From Chara braunii (taxonomy: Eukaryota > Streptophyta > Charophyceae > Charales > Characeae): DNA of 60,933 nt. Positions 32,794 through 43,660 of this stretch are shown one piece after another. The notes under the pieces were generated by a model, which had not been told where the DNA came from, did no database searches, and saw only the letters and a list, made by a program, of their open reading frames with translations. The stretch spans positions 2,564,723 through 2,625,655 of the forward strand of contig BFEA01000103.1 of the NCBI GenBank assembly GCA_003427395.1, written 5' to 3'. Position numbers and translations under genes: made by a program. How positions within the stretch are numbered: position 1 is the stretch's first letter; every line of letters starts with the position of its first letter.

Positions 32794-33480
32794 CCTGAGC
32801 ATTGTTTCTACTGTGAATGGCTCAGGGCTATGTTTATTTAGCTGTTTTCTGAAGGACCAGGCATTGTTTCTACTGTGAATGGCCTGATTGCTATGTTTAT
32901 TTAGTTGTTTTCTGGAGGACCACGCATTGTTTCTACTGTGAATGACTTGTTTACTCTAGTTAACTCTGAGGGTTTGCCTGATTCAAGGGGGTTTAATTTT
33001 TGTTTATTCCGAGGGAGGATTTTTGGTCTAAGGCTAAGCATTGTTTCCATGGTGAATGGTTTAGCTTGAAAACCACGCACATAAATTAAATTGAGTACAA
33101 AAGAAAGTATTTTATGTACATTTGCATGCGAACTGGCAGCTGGACATTGTTTCTACTGTGAATGGTCCAGCGTTAAGCCATATCATTAAGAAGAGAAAAG
33201 ACAAAAATACCGAGTATAAATGGAAATAATTTGGGCAAGCTGAAGATTATTTCTACTGTGAATGGTTCAGTCCCCTGCCCATATTTGCCTTTTTTTTTGA
33301 ACACAAAGTTAGAGAAAATACTAAATCTTTGGATATTAAACAGTTCAGGGCGACTGGACATTGTTTCCATGGCGAATGACCTAGTCATCTGCCCAAAAGA
33401 AGAGAGAAGTAGTTGTGCAACCTGTTCGTGTATATCATAAAGACAAGCTGGGCATTGTTTCCATGACGAATGGTCCAGCT
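32794..33480 (+). repeat. LTR hairpin array 1: eight CATT-loop-AATG stem-loops
   Basis: Conserved core CATTGTTTCYAYKGYGAATG (one unit GATTA..) is flanked by stems that differ between copies but stay paired: CCTGAG/CTCAGG (32794-32826), CAGG/CCTG (32858-32886), a weak one (32921-32948), GCTAAG/TTTAGC (33033-33065), GCTGGA/TCCAGC (33139-33171), CTGAA/TTCAG (33240-33270), GACTGG/CCTAGTC (33352-33386) and AGCTGGG/TCCAGCT (33446-33480). Spacers are unrelated. The same array lies in the 3' LTR at 51549-52235. Confidence 0.85.
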
Positions 33481-33772
33481 CTACGTCTTATGTAAGATGG
33501 GTATAAGAATTCAAGAACTTGAAGATTCATGAACTTTATATATGGAATGAACTTGGGCTGGTGAGGGTACTTACATTCGTGGTTTGGTTTGCATGTGACT
33601 GGATGGGATAACTAGTTTTGTTTGGGTTTCAATTTTATAGGTAGTTACTTTAGTTGCTCGCCACGTGCTAGAGCCATAGGAGTTAGTGTCAATTTCTGNA
33701 TTTTCTGTAATAATGTTTTTTACTTAGGTCAATTCCTGCATTTTGTGATATCTTTTCTTATACTTGGCTTTG

Positions 33773-34850
33773 TATAAATCTTGGCAAGCTACTTTTCCTA
33801 CGGGAAGCGCTGCCGAAATTTCTACAATCCAAGAAGTTAGTCAACTTTTGACTTGTCAGAGTTCAACTTGTCCTTTCCATATATCTGGTTTAGTTAAAAT
33901 ATGGGAAGTCTCCTTTTCTAGAGGGAGTGCTGCCCAAATTTTTGTTAATTTAGGGAGTCAGACAAAATTGAACTTTGGGAAGCCAAAGTTGCTTTCAAAA
34001 TCTGAACTTAGCCTTGTATAAATTTTGGAATAACACTTTTCTAGAGGGAGTGTTGCCGAAATTTCTACAAAATTAAGGAGTTAGTTAAATTCAGTCTAAA
34101 GTTGAGCTCGAACTGTTGTTCGAGTTCATATCTGACTGAGTATAAATCNNNNNNNNNNNNNNNNNNNNNNNNNNNNNNNNNNNNNNNNNNNNNNNNNNNN
34201 NNNTTGACTTGTCAGAGTTCAACTTGTCCTTTCCATATATCTGGTTTAGTTAAAATATGGGAAGTCTCCTTTTCTAGAGGGAGTGCTGCCCAATTTTTCG
34301 TTAATTCAGGGAGTTAGACAAAATTGAACTTTGGGAAGCCAAAGTTGCTTTCAAAATCTGAACTTAACCTTGTATAAATTTTGGAATAACACTTTTCTAG
34401 AGGGAGTGCTGCCGAAATTTCTACAAAATTAAGGAGTTAGTTAAATTCAGTCTAAAGTTGAGCTCGAACTGTTGTTCGAGTTCATATCTGGCTGAGTATA
34501 AATCTGGGAAGTCTCCCTTTCTAAAGGGAGTGCTGCCCAAATTTTTACTAATTCAGAGAGCTAGACAAAATTTGATTCTCCAGAGTTAGAGATTGCTTTT
34601 GCTTTTATATCTAACTTAGTATAAATCTGGGAAGTTTCCCTTTCTAAAGGGAGTGGTGCCCAAATTTCTGCTAATTCAGAGAGTTAGACAAACTTTGACC
34701 TTCCGGAGTTAGAGATTATTTCTGCGTTCATATTTGAGTTTATATAAATTTTGGAAAGACACTTTTCCTACGGGAAGCGCTGCTGAAATTTTCTTAGTTT
34801 AGAGGAGATAAATTATATTTTGACAGGTGGTGATTTAGGCGACCCGCCCA
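33773..34850 (+). repeat. LTR hairpin array 2: ~123 bp tandem units
   Basis: Units begin near 33773, 33893, 34017, 34244, 34372, 34496, 34619 and 34742, typically TATAAATYTKGG. Each holds a two-tier stem: outer AAATCTGGG/CCCAAATTT or AAATTTTGG/CCGAAATTT, inner CTCCCTTT/AAAGGGAG or TTTCC/GGGAA. The 55 N at 34149-34203 interrupt the array. Confidence 0.75.
34149..34203. other. Assembly gap (55 N) in the 5' LTR
   Basis: The ~290 bp after the gap (34204-34495) repeat the ~295 bp before it (33846-34140) almost exactly, and the extra block is absent from the 3' LTR. Gap length and copy number here are unreliable. Confidence 0.95.
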
Positions 34851-36605
34851 GAATAGAAGAGATTCCGTAGTTGGTCTATCTTTAGCTTAAGCATTGGCTT
34901 AAAAGTAGACTTAAGTTTAGGTTATAGGGAGATTTTGAGTGAGGATGTATTATGGAGTTGTATTCTCCATACACTTATGATCTTAGCTTGGGGATTGGTC
35001 TGTTGTGTGTTACAGGTCCTTTTGATCATTTGATCCAAGTTCAGGACTAGATCCAGCTTGATCCCTTGAGGATCATTTTCTGTTATCACTGATAACAAGT
35101 CGGTTGCCGATTCGTCGGTCTACGACTCAATTTCAACTCTCCCTCCACACTCAACCTAAAAGGCTTTAGCCCTGGTGATTTCGTTGTTTTATTAAGGTTT
35201 CACCCGGACTTTTATTAAATGGTCATTTAACAAAGGTACTGAGTATTTAATTAAGGTTGGTTGGAGAGGAGGTTTGNGGCTTGCATGGCTAAAGCGAGGN
35301 GTNTGAGTGTCGAAGGTGGTTGGGGTTGANTCCGTGTANTGTGTGGGNTGTTGATTNGGTTTGTTGATGTGATGACAGGTATGTGCTGTGAATCAGATTC
35401 TGGATTTGGTTGCCTACGATCACACATATACGTATTATTGTGAGAGACCCCAGTGAGACCGTGAGAAGTGATCGTCACATACTTAACCCTTATATGTGTA
35501 TACATGAGTATACTTGGGATGAATGTTTGCATAGGGTTGAAGAGTCCCCATACTAAAATCCTACTCAGAAGCTGAGGCTGGGGGGCATAGGGGAGGTCTC
35601 TCCTTCTATTTTTGTTCTTGCTTTTTGATAATTTTTCTTAGTCGGACGTTTGGTCCTGGGCCGGGATTCGAGGTCCTTGTCCAGGACACCCCAAGCCCTA
35701 GGCTCTGCAGGGGAGGGGTTTTCCCTCGCGCAGAGCCTATTTGATTTCCCTACCGAGACACTCAGGCCGAGAGCCGGAGGTGTCACGGCGGCTGTACGGT
35801 TATTCCTTCAGTCGTGCAATGTCGTGAAGGGTTAGACCCTCACAATACTTCGAGTCTGACACTTGAGTGTCATAAGCGGTACTCGGATCCACGAGGGACC
35901 GCTTGATTATGGGCACTACATAGTACGCCATCATTGCGACTGTTTGCATACGTTTGCATTGCGAGTCGATATGAGTAGGTCCTGCGTCTGCGCGGTTTTA
36001 TCCTAAGTCTCGCCCGCGACGCCTATTCGATTTCACGTCGGAAAGTTATGGGACGGCTACCGAGGGACTAGGAGTGTTGTCGCGTTGTTTGTGTCGTGTC
36101 GTTTCGTACGTGTGCGTGTGCATGTTTTATGATTTTGTGTTCGTAAAGTGGTGTGGGCGTGGTGTGTGGGATGCGTCCTAGTTGACCGACGACGGACCGC
36201 GCTTGGGACTTCAGCCCCCCAAGATGTCGGTTCGCGTACGGGTCCGACAGAGGCGTATTACTGCGCGTACCCCCTATGCTACAGCGAACGAGAAACGCCC
36301 TCGGCTGGTCCACCTCTGCGATTTCAACTGATTAGCTTTCGTACTGTGGACTGGTAACTCGGCGGGGATACGCCCACCGAAGGGAGGTGACAGCTCCCGT
36401 AAGGTGTAGGTAAGTCGTGCCTCGCGTAGGCCCTATCCTGTTGTAGGGGCTCGCGAGAGGTATGGCTGGCGCACTCGGCCGGAGCGGCTTAAGGAAGCTC
36501 CATATGTATTATCTGCGACGAAGGATTTAAACCAACTCTTGCGTGACGCGGCCGGGAGGGTCCCGCGCTGCCCTGGTGCGGTGCCGGACCGATGCGCGCG
36601 ACAGG

Positions 36606-36623
36606 TGGCGCCGTTGCCGGGGA
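36606..36623 (+). other. Primer-binding site, tRNA-Asp type
   Basis: TGGCGCCGTTGCCGGGGA starts 2 bp after the 5' LTR. It is complementary to the 3' end of plant tRNA-Asp (CCGGCAACGGCGCCA). Its position fixes the right boundary of the LTR. Confidence 0.9.
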
Positions 36624-36926
36624 TAACGGAAAGCCTATCGTTGTCCCTGGTGGAACGACATCCGGGTATGAGAAGTGAATAAGAAAAGGCATAAAGGAGT
36701 GATGAGAAGGTAATGAAGGAATATATGAATGACTAAGTATAGGTGAGGAAATTTACCTACCCAAGTAGAGGAAGTATGAGGGACGATCGTGTTAGCATTT
36801 GGGTAAAGTAAGTACTAAGGGTTAGGTAGGACGGATGGAATAGACCGATCAAGGTATAATGTTGAATAAGGGAATGTGCTTGTTTTTTTCTCTTATCAGG
36901 AAGCTTGAAAGGAAGAGGCTGTCAAG

Positions 36927-38870
36927 ATGCCTGAAACTGGCGGCGCATCGGGTGCACCCAAGAAGGGCCTGACACTCGATGACCTCATAGCGGCCATCGA
37001 CCGGCATGAAAGGAATCCGAGCAATATCCCAAAGGTCGATACCTTTCATTTTTGTGGGGAAAGAGTCTCGGAATGGCTGGAGCGGGTGGAACAAGCTTTG
37101 GTCGGGCGGTCGGACATTGTAAAGTTTCAACGCATCCTTCAGTATGTCCTCCACAGCTTCCACAAAGAGGTGAAGAAAGTCATAGATGCAGCCCAAGGCA
37201 GCTGGGAGAGGTTTAAGGAGGGGATGCAGAGGAAGTACCGCCTGGGAGACGGGTTGTTGACTACCGCGGACCTTGAGGCGATGAACAAAGAGGATTTTAC
37301 GACGATAGGGGCCTTTGTCCAAGAATTTAAGAAAAGGGCGCGGAAGGTCCATGGGATCTCGGAGGAAGCACAGTGCGCCATCTTCTTGGGGCTACTCACG
37401 GCTTCGGAGGCCGTCGATTTGACGAGACATGGAGGAGGTAGCACCAAGCTTACCTGGGCCACCATTGACAGACGGGTGGAAGTTGGGTGTCTGGACTAGG
37501 TGGAGCAACGTCAGATACACCTGCAAAGGCAGAAGAGAAAGGAAAGAGATGCGACCGCTTCTGGGACCCCGGGGGTAACAAGGACTGTTACAGACGTATT
37601 GGCACAGCTGGGGTATGCGACAGAGCCGGTGGTGCAAAGGAGGGTAGTGACGGCTGCCAAAATGAAAGGAAAGGAGCCGGTGATAGAAGAGGCCGTTGAG
37701 GAAGAACTCTGGGAAGAGGAAGAGCCGGTCCCGCAACGCCTGACGAAGGCCCAGAGCAAAGTGCGTAACTTGGGCCAGGGCGGTCAGGGATCAGGAAAAG
37801 CGCAGGAGCCCCAGGCTTTGACAGCAACCCCTTTAAATGTAGCGGCTCCGTCATCTAGTACGGGCCCCTCGCAAGGAGGGGCGCCGTCCTACGAACAGTG
37901 GCCCTGGGCGGTGATCAATGCAATTGTGCCATGGGGAAGCCATCCGCCAGTAGCCGGACCGCAAACAAGTATGCCACCACCGATCTACCTCGCAGCCCAG
38001 GCCCAGCATGTGGCCCTGCCACCGTCGCCTACTCCCAGTTCACAGGGCAGTGTGGCAGGAGGTGGGAACCAAGGGCAGGGCAATCAAGGCAACGGAGGGA
38101 GGAGTGGAGGAAGGGGGCGAGGCAGGAATGGCGGCGGAAGAGGAAGGCAATGGAATGGTCAAGGCCAGGGGTACCAAGGCCAAGGGAGTCAAGGCCAGGG
38201 GTACCAAGGCCAAGGGAGTCAAGGCCAAGGGAGTCAAGGCCAGGGGTACCAAGGCCAGGGGTACCAAGGCTAGGGGGATCAGGGAAGTCAGGGGTATGGA
38301 AGACCCCGTTTTGATTGGAGGACGGCCATTTGTCAACATTATGACCAACAAGGCCACACTATAAGGTTCTGTAATATAAGACGGGAAGATGAGAGGAGCG
38401 GGCTGATTTCGTCCACTATGGATAGGAATATCTACGATCAGTTTGGGGAGGCCATTGACAGAAGGCTTGGGGGGGTGAGGGCGAAAGCCTAGCGAAGGGC
38501 GGCAGCTGGGCCACCACCCCCTGCCATGTTCAGGCTATGGCAGGAAAAGGAGGAACCACCGATTGGGGTGGAGGAAGTGGAGAGCGATAAGGAAGTGGCT
38601 CAAGGGCCACGAGGAGGAAGTAAGACGGAAGAGCCCAGAATCATCGAGTCAGATGACGAGGATGAGGAGGAAAGAATGGAGCCTTCGTCCGTCTTATTTG
38701 GGAAGATGGAGGACCTGCTGGATAAGATGGGGAGGTACCAACAGATGTTGGTGACCTCTATGAGGAAGTGAAGGGATGAAAGTCTAACATCCCCAAAGTG
38801 TTCCTCTATGACTCCGGCCCAGAGTCAGCACCTGGGCACCCGGAGTAAATGTGGTAGGGTCGTGCCCACA
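36927..38870 (+). pseudogene. gag: Gag polyprotein 1 with zinc knuckle (broken)
   Basis: ATG at 36927, about 320 bp after the PBS and 26 bp after a strong acceptor-like TTTTTTTCTCTTATCAG. Residues ~35-180 resemble a retrotransposon gag domain (FHFCGERVSEWLERVEQAL, GSWERFKEGMQRKY, FVQEFKKRAR). A Gln/Gly repeat (GYQGQGSQGQ, from 38161) precedes a zinc knuckle at 38331-38372, C-x2-[Y]-x4-H-x4-C, in which the second Cys is Tyr (TAT). An acidic tail follows. In-frame stops at 37497 (TAG), 38271 (TAG), 38490 (TAG) and 38769 (TGA), then a frameshift near 38870-38900. Gag would form the particle and bind RNA. Not translatable as one protein. Confidence 0.8.
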
Positions 38871-38890
38871 ATCGGGGATGAGGGGAAGAC

Positions 38891-39702
38891 CCCTCATTCC
38901 GCAGGCCTGGCTGGCACAGGCAGCGCGAACGAGGAATCAAGCCAAGACCAGTGCCAACCAAGAGCCTCCGAGGAGAGAACCCCAATCAGGGATAAGGAAA
39001 GAGGCTCTGGAAGTAGAGGACGACGATGATGAAGAGGAAGAGGACGAGAAGCTGCGCAGAGAGGAGGATCAGAGAGCGGAACAGCGGGCAAGAAAAAAAG
39101 GAACCAGGGGAGAGGCCGAACCGGTCATACATGACGGACCACCCAAAAAGAAGAAATACGCGGTTCAGTTGGAAGAGGGATTTGACGTAGAGAGAGTAAT
39201 TGACAGGCTGCTGGAAGGGCATAATGACCTCATGACCCTGAAGGAAATCCTAGCGTCAACCCCGCGACTCCGCGATGAACTGAAGGGGAGATTGTCGCGG
39301 CGCCTGATACCCAATGTCCATCTGGGTACGATCCTGCCCAAAGAGGCTGAGTGGGCAGAGTCGGGGACGAAAATGGACTGGAAGTATGTAGCCTGTGACA
39401 CGGTGGATTTGGTGGTGAAGGGCTCCAAGTGTGCGGCAATGGTGGACACCGGGGCCGAAATGAACATCATTCGGGAGGTGGACGCAATCAGATTCGGGCT
39501 GGATATAGACCGTTCTGACTGCGGTATTCTGCACGGAGCCAACTGCAAGGCCGTTTTTTGTGGGACAACCTCGAATGTGCTTATCGAGGTTGGAAAGGTG
39601 AAGGCCAGGGCATGCTTCTTCATAATGCCGGACGTGGACCATGGAATCCTCCTGGGGAGGTCATTCCTAAGCAAGACGGAGACCGTGATGTTCAATTTAT
39701 GA
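38891..39702 (+). pseudogene. Acidic linker and aspartic protease domain
   Basis: An open frame containing an EDDDDEEEEDEKLRREED stretch, a basic KKKKYAVQL segment, and a retropepsin-like domain. CAAMVDTGAEMNII has the catalytic D-T-G at 39445-39453, and DHGILLGRSFLSK is the usual downstream ILGxxFL-type motif. It would cleave the polyprotein. Frame +1 relative to gag. Ends with TGA at 39700-39702; further frameshifts before the RT (segments at 39724-39942 and 39878-40135). Confidence 0.8.
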
Positions 39703-39990
39703 CGGGACTCTAATTCTTTTCTTATGCGATCCTGCCTGCGGGAATTGCGAAATAATTACCTGCAGGAATACCGGGCCAAGGAGTATAAGGAACTGGCCCA
39801 ATCCAGGATCATTCACGATCGAGGAGTCGGAAGGGGAACGCCGGAGGCTCCGGGCAGAGCCCGAAGCAGGAGAGAGGGTGAAAGCATTTTTCCTCAGCCT
39901 GTCAGATGTTGGGAAGGTCATGGAGCTGGTGGCCGCGCATGAGATGGCAGATCCGGATGCCATCCAGGCCTTGAGGAAGCAAGTTCTAGA

Positions 39991-41669
39991 ATGCCCCAAG
40001 GCAGGAAGGTTGGAGTTGGTATATCGGCTCCCAGGCAGCGGAGGGCACCCCGCATCAACACAAACACAATCTGTGAGTCGGCTTTTTTTAGGGGACGGCT
40101 CAAGCAGGGTTCCCAAAGGCGGTACAAGACGGTAGACACGAAGTGCTGCCCGGTTCCCGTCCTCGTTACAGAAGACGAGGAAACATATTACGAAAGAGAA
40201 CGAGGGCTGATACGGCGAATGAGGGAGAGTACTTTAGCAGGGCCATGTCGTATCAACGACGAGAACGAGGAGGAGTTGATTATAGGGGAACCCAACTTCC
40301 TACTGCCTCAAGAGCGAACATTGATGGTGGAATTAATGAAGAGGAGGCATCGCGCCTATGCGTTTAGCGACGAGGAACGTGGCAGACTGGATGTGGACAA
40401 GATACCTATGATCCGCATCCACACCGTGCCACACGAGCCTTGGAACATGAGAGGGGCGCGATATCCTAACCCTGACGAGGAAAAGAAGGTGGTGGACTAC
40501 CTCGACGGCAAGATAAGTACACACGTCGCCGACTGTTCTAGTGGACCGTATGCGTCCCTGTGGTTTTGCTTCATTAAGCCTAACGGGACGCTGCGATGGG
40601 TGCAAGATCTGCAGAGGTTAAATGCGGTGACCGTGCGAGATGCTGGAGGACTGCCAATTGCGGATGCTTTGTCGGAATCCTGTGCTGGAAGGCCTATAAT
40701 TTCGCTTATAGACCTTTACTCAGGATACAATAAGTTTCCGTTCTACCTGCCGGATAGGCCGGTGACGGCTATGCATACGCCGCGAGGATTAATCCACATG
40801 AACGTGGCCCCTAAGGGTGGACCAATGCGGTAGCAATGGTCCAACGGGCCATTATTCGGGTTATGCAGTCAGTCAGCCCCCATATTACACAGCCATACAT
40901 CAACGATTTGGTGGTGAAGGGACCGGCAGTGAAGGAGAGCGATGAAGTCTCGCCAGGGGTAAGGCGCTTTGTTTGGGAGCATATCCAGGACCTCGAAAAG
41001 GTCCTGAGCCTGCTCGAGGAGCATAACCTCACGGCGAGCAGGGCCAAATCCAGACACTGCATGAGGGAAGCGACTATTTTGGGGTTCGTCTGCAGCGAGA
41101 AGGGTCAGAGGCCGGATGTGAAGAAGACGGACAAGATTACTGAGTGGCCAGTCCCGTTCCACTCAGTAACTGATGTCAGAAGCTTCCTTGGTACGTGCGG
41201 ATTTTGGAGGGCCTTCGTCAAGGATTTTGCCTCTAAGACTAAACATCTGAGGAAGTTAGTTCGTCAAGACCAGGAATGGGTTTGGGGTGAAGAACAAAAA
41301 GAGGTGGTAGCCAGAATGAAGGAAGAATTTCGAGAAGGAGGGTTGGTGTTAGGAGCGCCAGATTATGACGCCACAGAGACGCGACCCTTCATTGTCGAAA
41401 CGGATGCGGGGCCGACTGCTTTAGGGGGAGTTCTAATTCAGGCAGACATGGAAGGAAAGGAAAGGCCCTTGCGATTTGAGAGTCAGACTCTCTGTACGAC
41501 GGAGAGGAACTACTCTCAGTTCAAGAGGGAGACCCTTGCCGTCCTCCATTGTCTGCGAATCTTCCGGAACTACATCTTCGGCAGGAGGTTTATTTTGAGA
41601 GTGGATCCGACCGCCCTGGCCTACTCTCTAAGGAATTACGTTCCATCGGATCCAACAGTTGCCAAATGA
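39991..41669 (+). pseudogene. pol: Reverse transcriptase and RNase H (frameshifted)
   Basis: RT fingers/palm: GPYASLWFCFIKPNGTLRWV (SPYSSPV..KKDGSWR equivalent), LQRLNAVT, and IDLYSGYNKF with the first catalytic Asp. A frameshift at about 40815-40835 moves to the frame of VQRAIIRVM. The second catalytic motif reads YIND at 40896-40907 instead of YxDD: the first Asp codon is AAC. Thumb: HCMREATILGFVCS, VRSFLGTCGFWRAFVKDFA. RNase H (about 41390-41669): FIVETDAGPTALGGVL, ERNYSQFKRETLAVLHCL and LRVDPTALAY. TGA at 41667-41669 sits where the family has KRLT. Loss of one catalytic Asp would abolish polymerisation. Confidence 0.9.
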
Positions 41670-43496
41670 CTGACGTACATCTGGATGTTCAATTTCGAAT
41701 TGGAACGGATACCTGACAGTAAGAACCGGGCGGACGGGCTGAGTAGGATCAACTGGGATAAACAGGAAGGGGAGGCGGTGGAGAATACGCCCCCAGTTGA
41801 TGGATTTCTAGATCAGGAAGAAGATGTTCGTCTCCACATCAATAAGTGGTCGCCGCGAGTGCCCAGCTGTGTAGGTTATTCTATTTGGCAAACGCCAAGT
41901 GGGTATGAACGGAGGGATGAGCTAGTCCTTAAGCCCTTTGAGGAAGAGGATCCCTGGGGTGGTAAGGATGTTCAGTGGATGATGGAGCTAGCGCTGACCA
42001 GCTCGCATAGCCTGGTGGAGGATATGAGGACGATTGAGGAAGGACCTCGCCAGGTAGAACGGCATGAAGACCTGATGGGAGGAATATATCTCCTCGTCAA
42101 TACGTTATTGCAGGAAAGTCTAGACCAGTCAGGCTCGTTGAACCGGGCAGGGAATGTGGACGAAGTGCCCCACAGCCAGGACGACGAGTTCGAGGAAGGG
42201 GAAATTAAGGAGGCTTTTCGTGCAGAGGAGTACGACGGGATCTACCTAGAGCTGGGGCTTCTTCTGTCATGCGAAATACGGCTAAGGGATGCAAGCGATA
42301 GGGCTCAGAGGATGCTGCAGCGTTACTTAGTGCGAGACGGCCACCTTTTCGTGAGAAGAGAAGTGGGGAATCCCAGGAGAGTCGTCTGCGGTAGGAATCG
42401 TGAGATCGACGTCGTAGCAGCGCTTCACGATGGCATTGCAGGAGGGCATCGAGGGGTACCAGCCACGTATGCCAAGATAAGTGAGATGTACTACTGGGAT
42501 GGGATGATGGATATGGTCGGGAAGTTCTGCCGATCTTGCGTACCTTGCCAGGAAAGATCCCGTTTAAGGCAAGGAGAGCCGCTGCATCCAAGGCTAGAGC
42601 GAGAGGTGGGGGTTGTAGTGCATCTCGATCTACTTTTTATGCCGCTTGGGGACCAGGGCTATAACTATATTTTCGATGCGCGCGATAACCTGTCTGGTTT
42701 CGTAGACGGGCGTGCTATTCACACAAAGACCGGGTCATTCCTGGTGAGCTGCATCGAGGAGTATTACCTACGCTATCCTTTCGTAAGGGAATTCGTAATG
42801 GAAAGGGGATCGGAGTTTACCTGCCAGGAGGTGAAAAAATTGTTTTCAAGGTATGGTGTAGCAGCCAACTACACCACGGCCGCGCACTCCCAGGCAAATG
42901 CTCCCGTGGAGAGAGGACATAGTACCATTACGAGCCTCCTGGCTAAGTGGACCGAAGGTAGGCCTAATCAATGACCAAGGTACCTAAGGGCGACATTCTT
43001 TGTTGAGAACATTACAGTAAAAAGATCCACCAAATATGCACCGGCGACACTGTGGTACGGAAGGCACGCCACCTTCCCTATCGAAAGCTTTCTTAAGACA
43101 TAGAGGTGCCAGGATCTGGAAGTTAATCTGTCATTTGAAGAGTTGCTCGATATTCGGGCGCGACAGGTAGGGGCGATAGAAGAAAGGATCCAGGAGGCGT
43201 CTGATCACGTGGCAAGGAGCCGTATGGATGATAAGACTCGATGAGATCAGTCTGCGCTGGTGAGGAAAGTACCCTTTGCAGTGGGAGATGTCGTGCTTCT
43301 CTACGATTCATCACTGGAGAAGCAGTGGTCCAGGAAGCTCGATAAGAGGTGGTTAGGTCCCTACCGGATCGTACGGGTCGGAGACTTCGGGGCGTACCAG
43401 ATTGTGGAGCTAAATGGGACTGAGTGGAAGGATTGGGTATCTGGAACGCGACTGAAGAAATTCGTGGCGAGAGAAGAGATAAGAGAGACGACCTGA
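41670..43496 (+). pseudogene. Integrase with zinc-binding and GPY/F modules (broken)
   Basis: Same frame as RNase H after the TGA; begins with the RNase H tail FELERIPDSKNRADGLSR. HHCC zinc module: ALHDGIAGGHRG..KFCRSCVPC. Core: VHLDLLFMP (first Asp), FVMERGSEF, where the second catalytic Asp is Glu (GAA at 42801), and NAPVERGH (Glu). C-terminus: RWLGPYRIVRV (GPY/F). No chromodomain seen. In-frame stops at 42972 (TGA), 43101 (TAG) and 43242 (TGA) all sit where Trp fits the context. The enzyme would insert the cDNA; this copy is inactive. Confidence 0.88.
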
Positions 43497-43660
43497 CTGC
43501 CTTTAGAATAGAAGTAGCAGGGTGTGTAAGTTAGGTAGGATGCTTGTTGTATGAGTGTGGTCTGGTCTGAGTTTGCTTGATTATCACCTGTTTGCTTACC
43601 CCAATGTGTATCTGTGGACTCCATCGCCTGTTGTGCAGGTCTGACTTTACGAAGACAGCC

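Larger units (their letters stand above)
29287..36603 (+). repeat. 5' LTR (7317 bp in this assembly)
   Basis: Aligns from TGTTGGTGCG to GCGCGACA with 48035-55001. It is followed directly by GG and the PBS. It contains an (AG)n run (31589-31649), a U6-like segment, three hairpin arrays and ACTGCGG repeats. About 350 bp longer than the 3' LTR because of an extra block next to the N gap at 34149-34203. Short open frames inside it are not conserved coding sequence. Confidence 0.92.
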
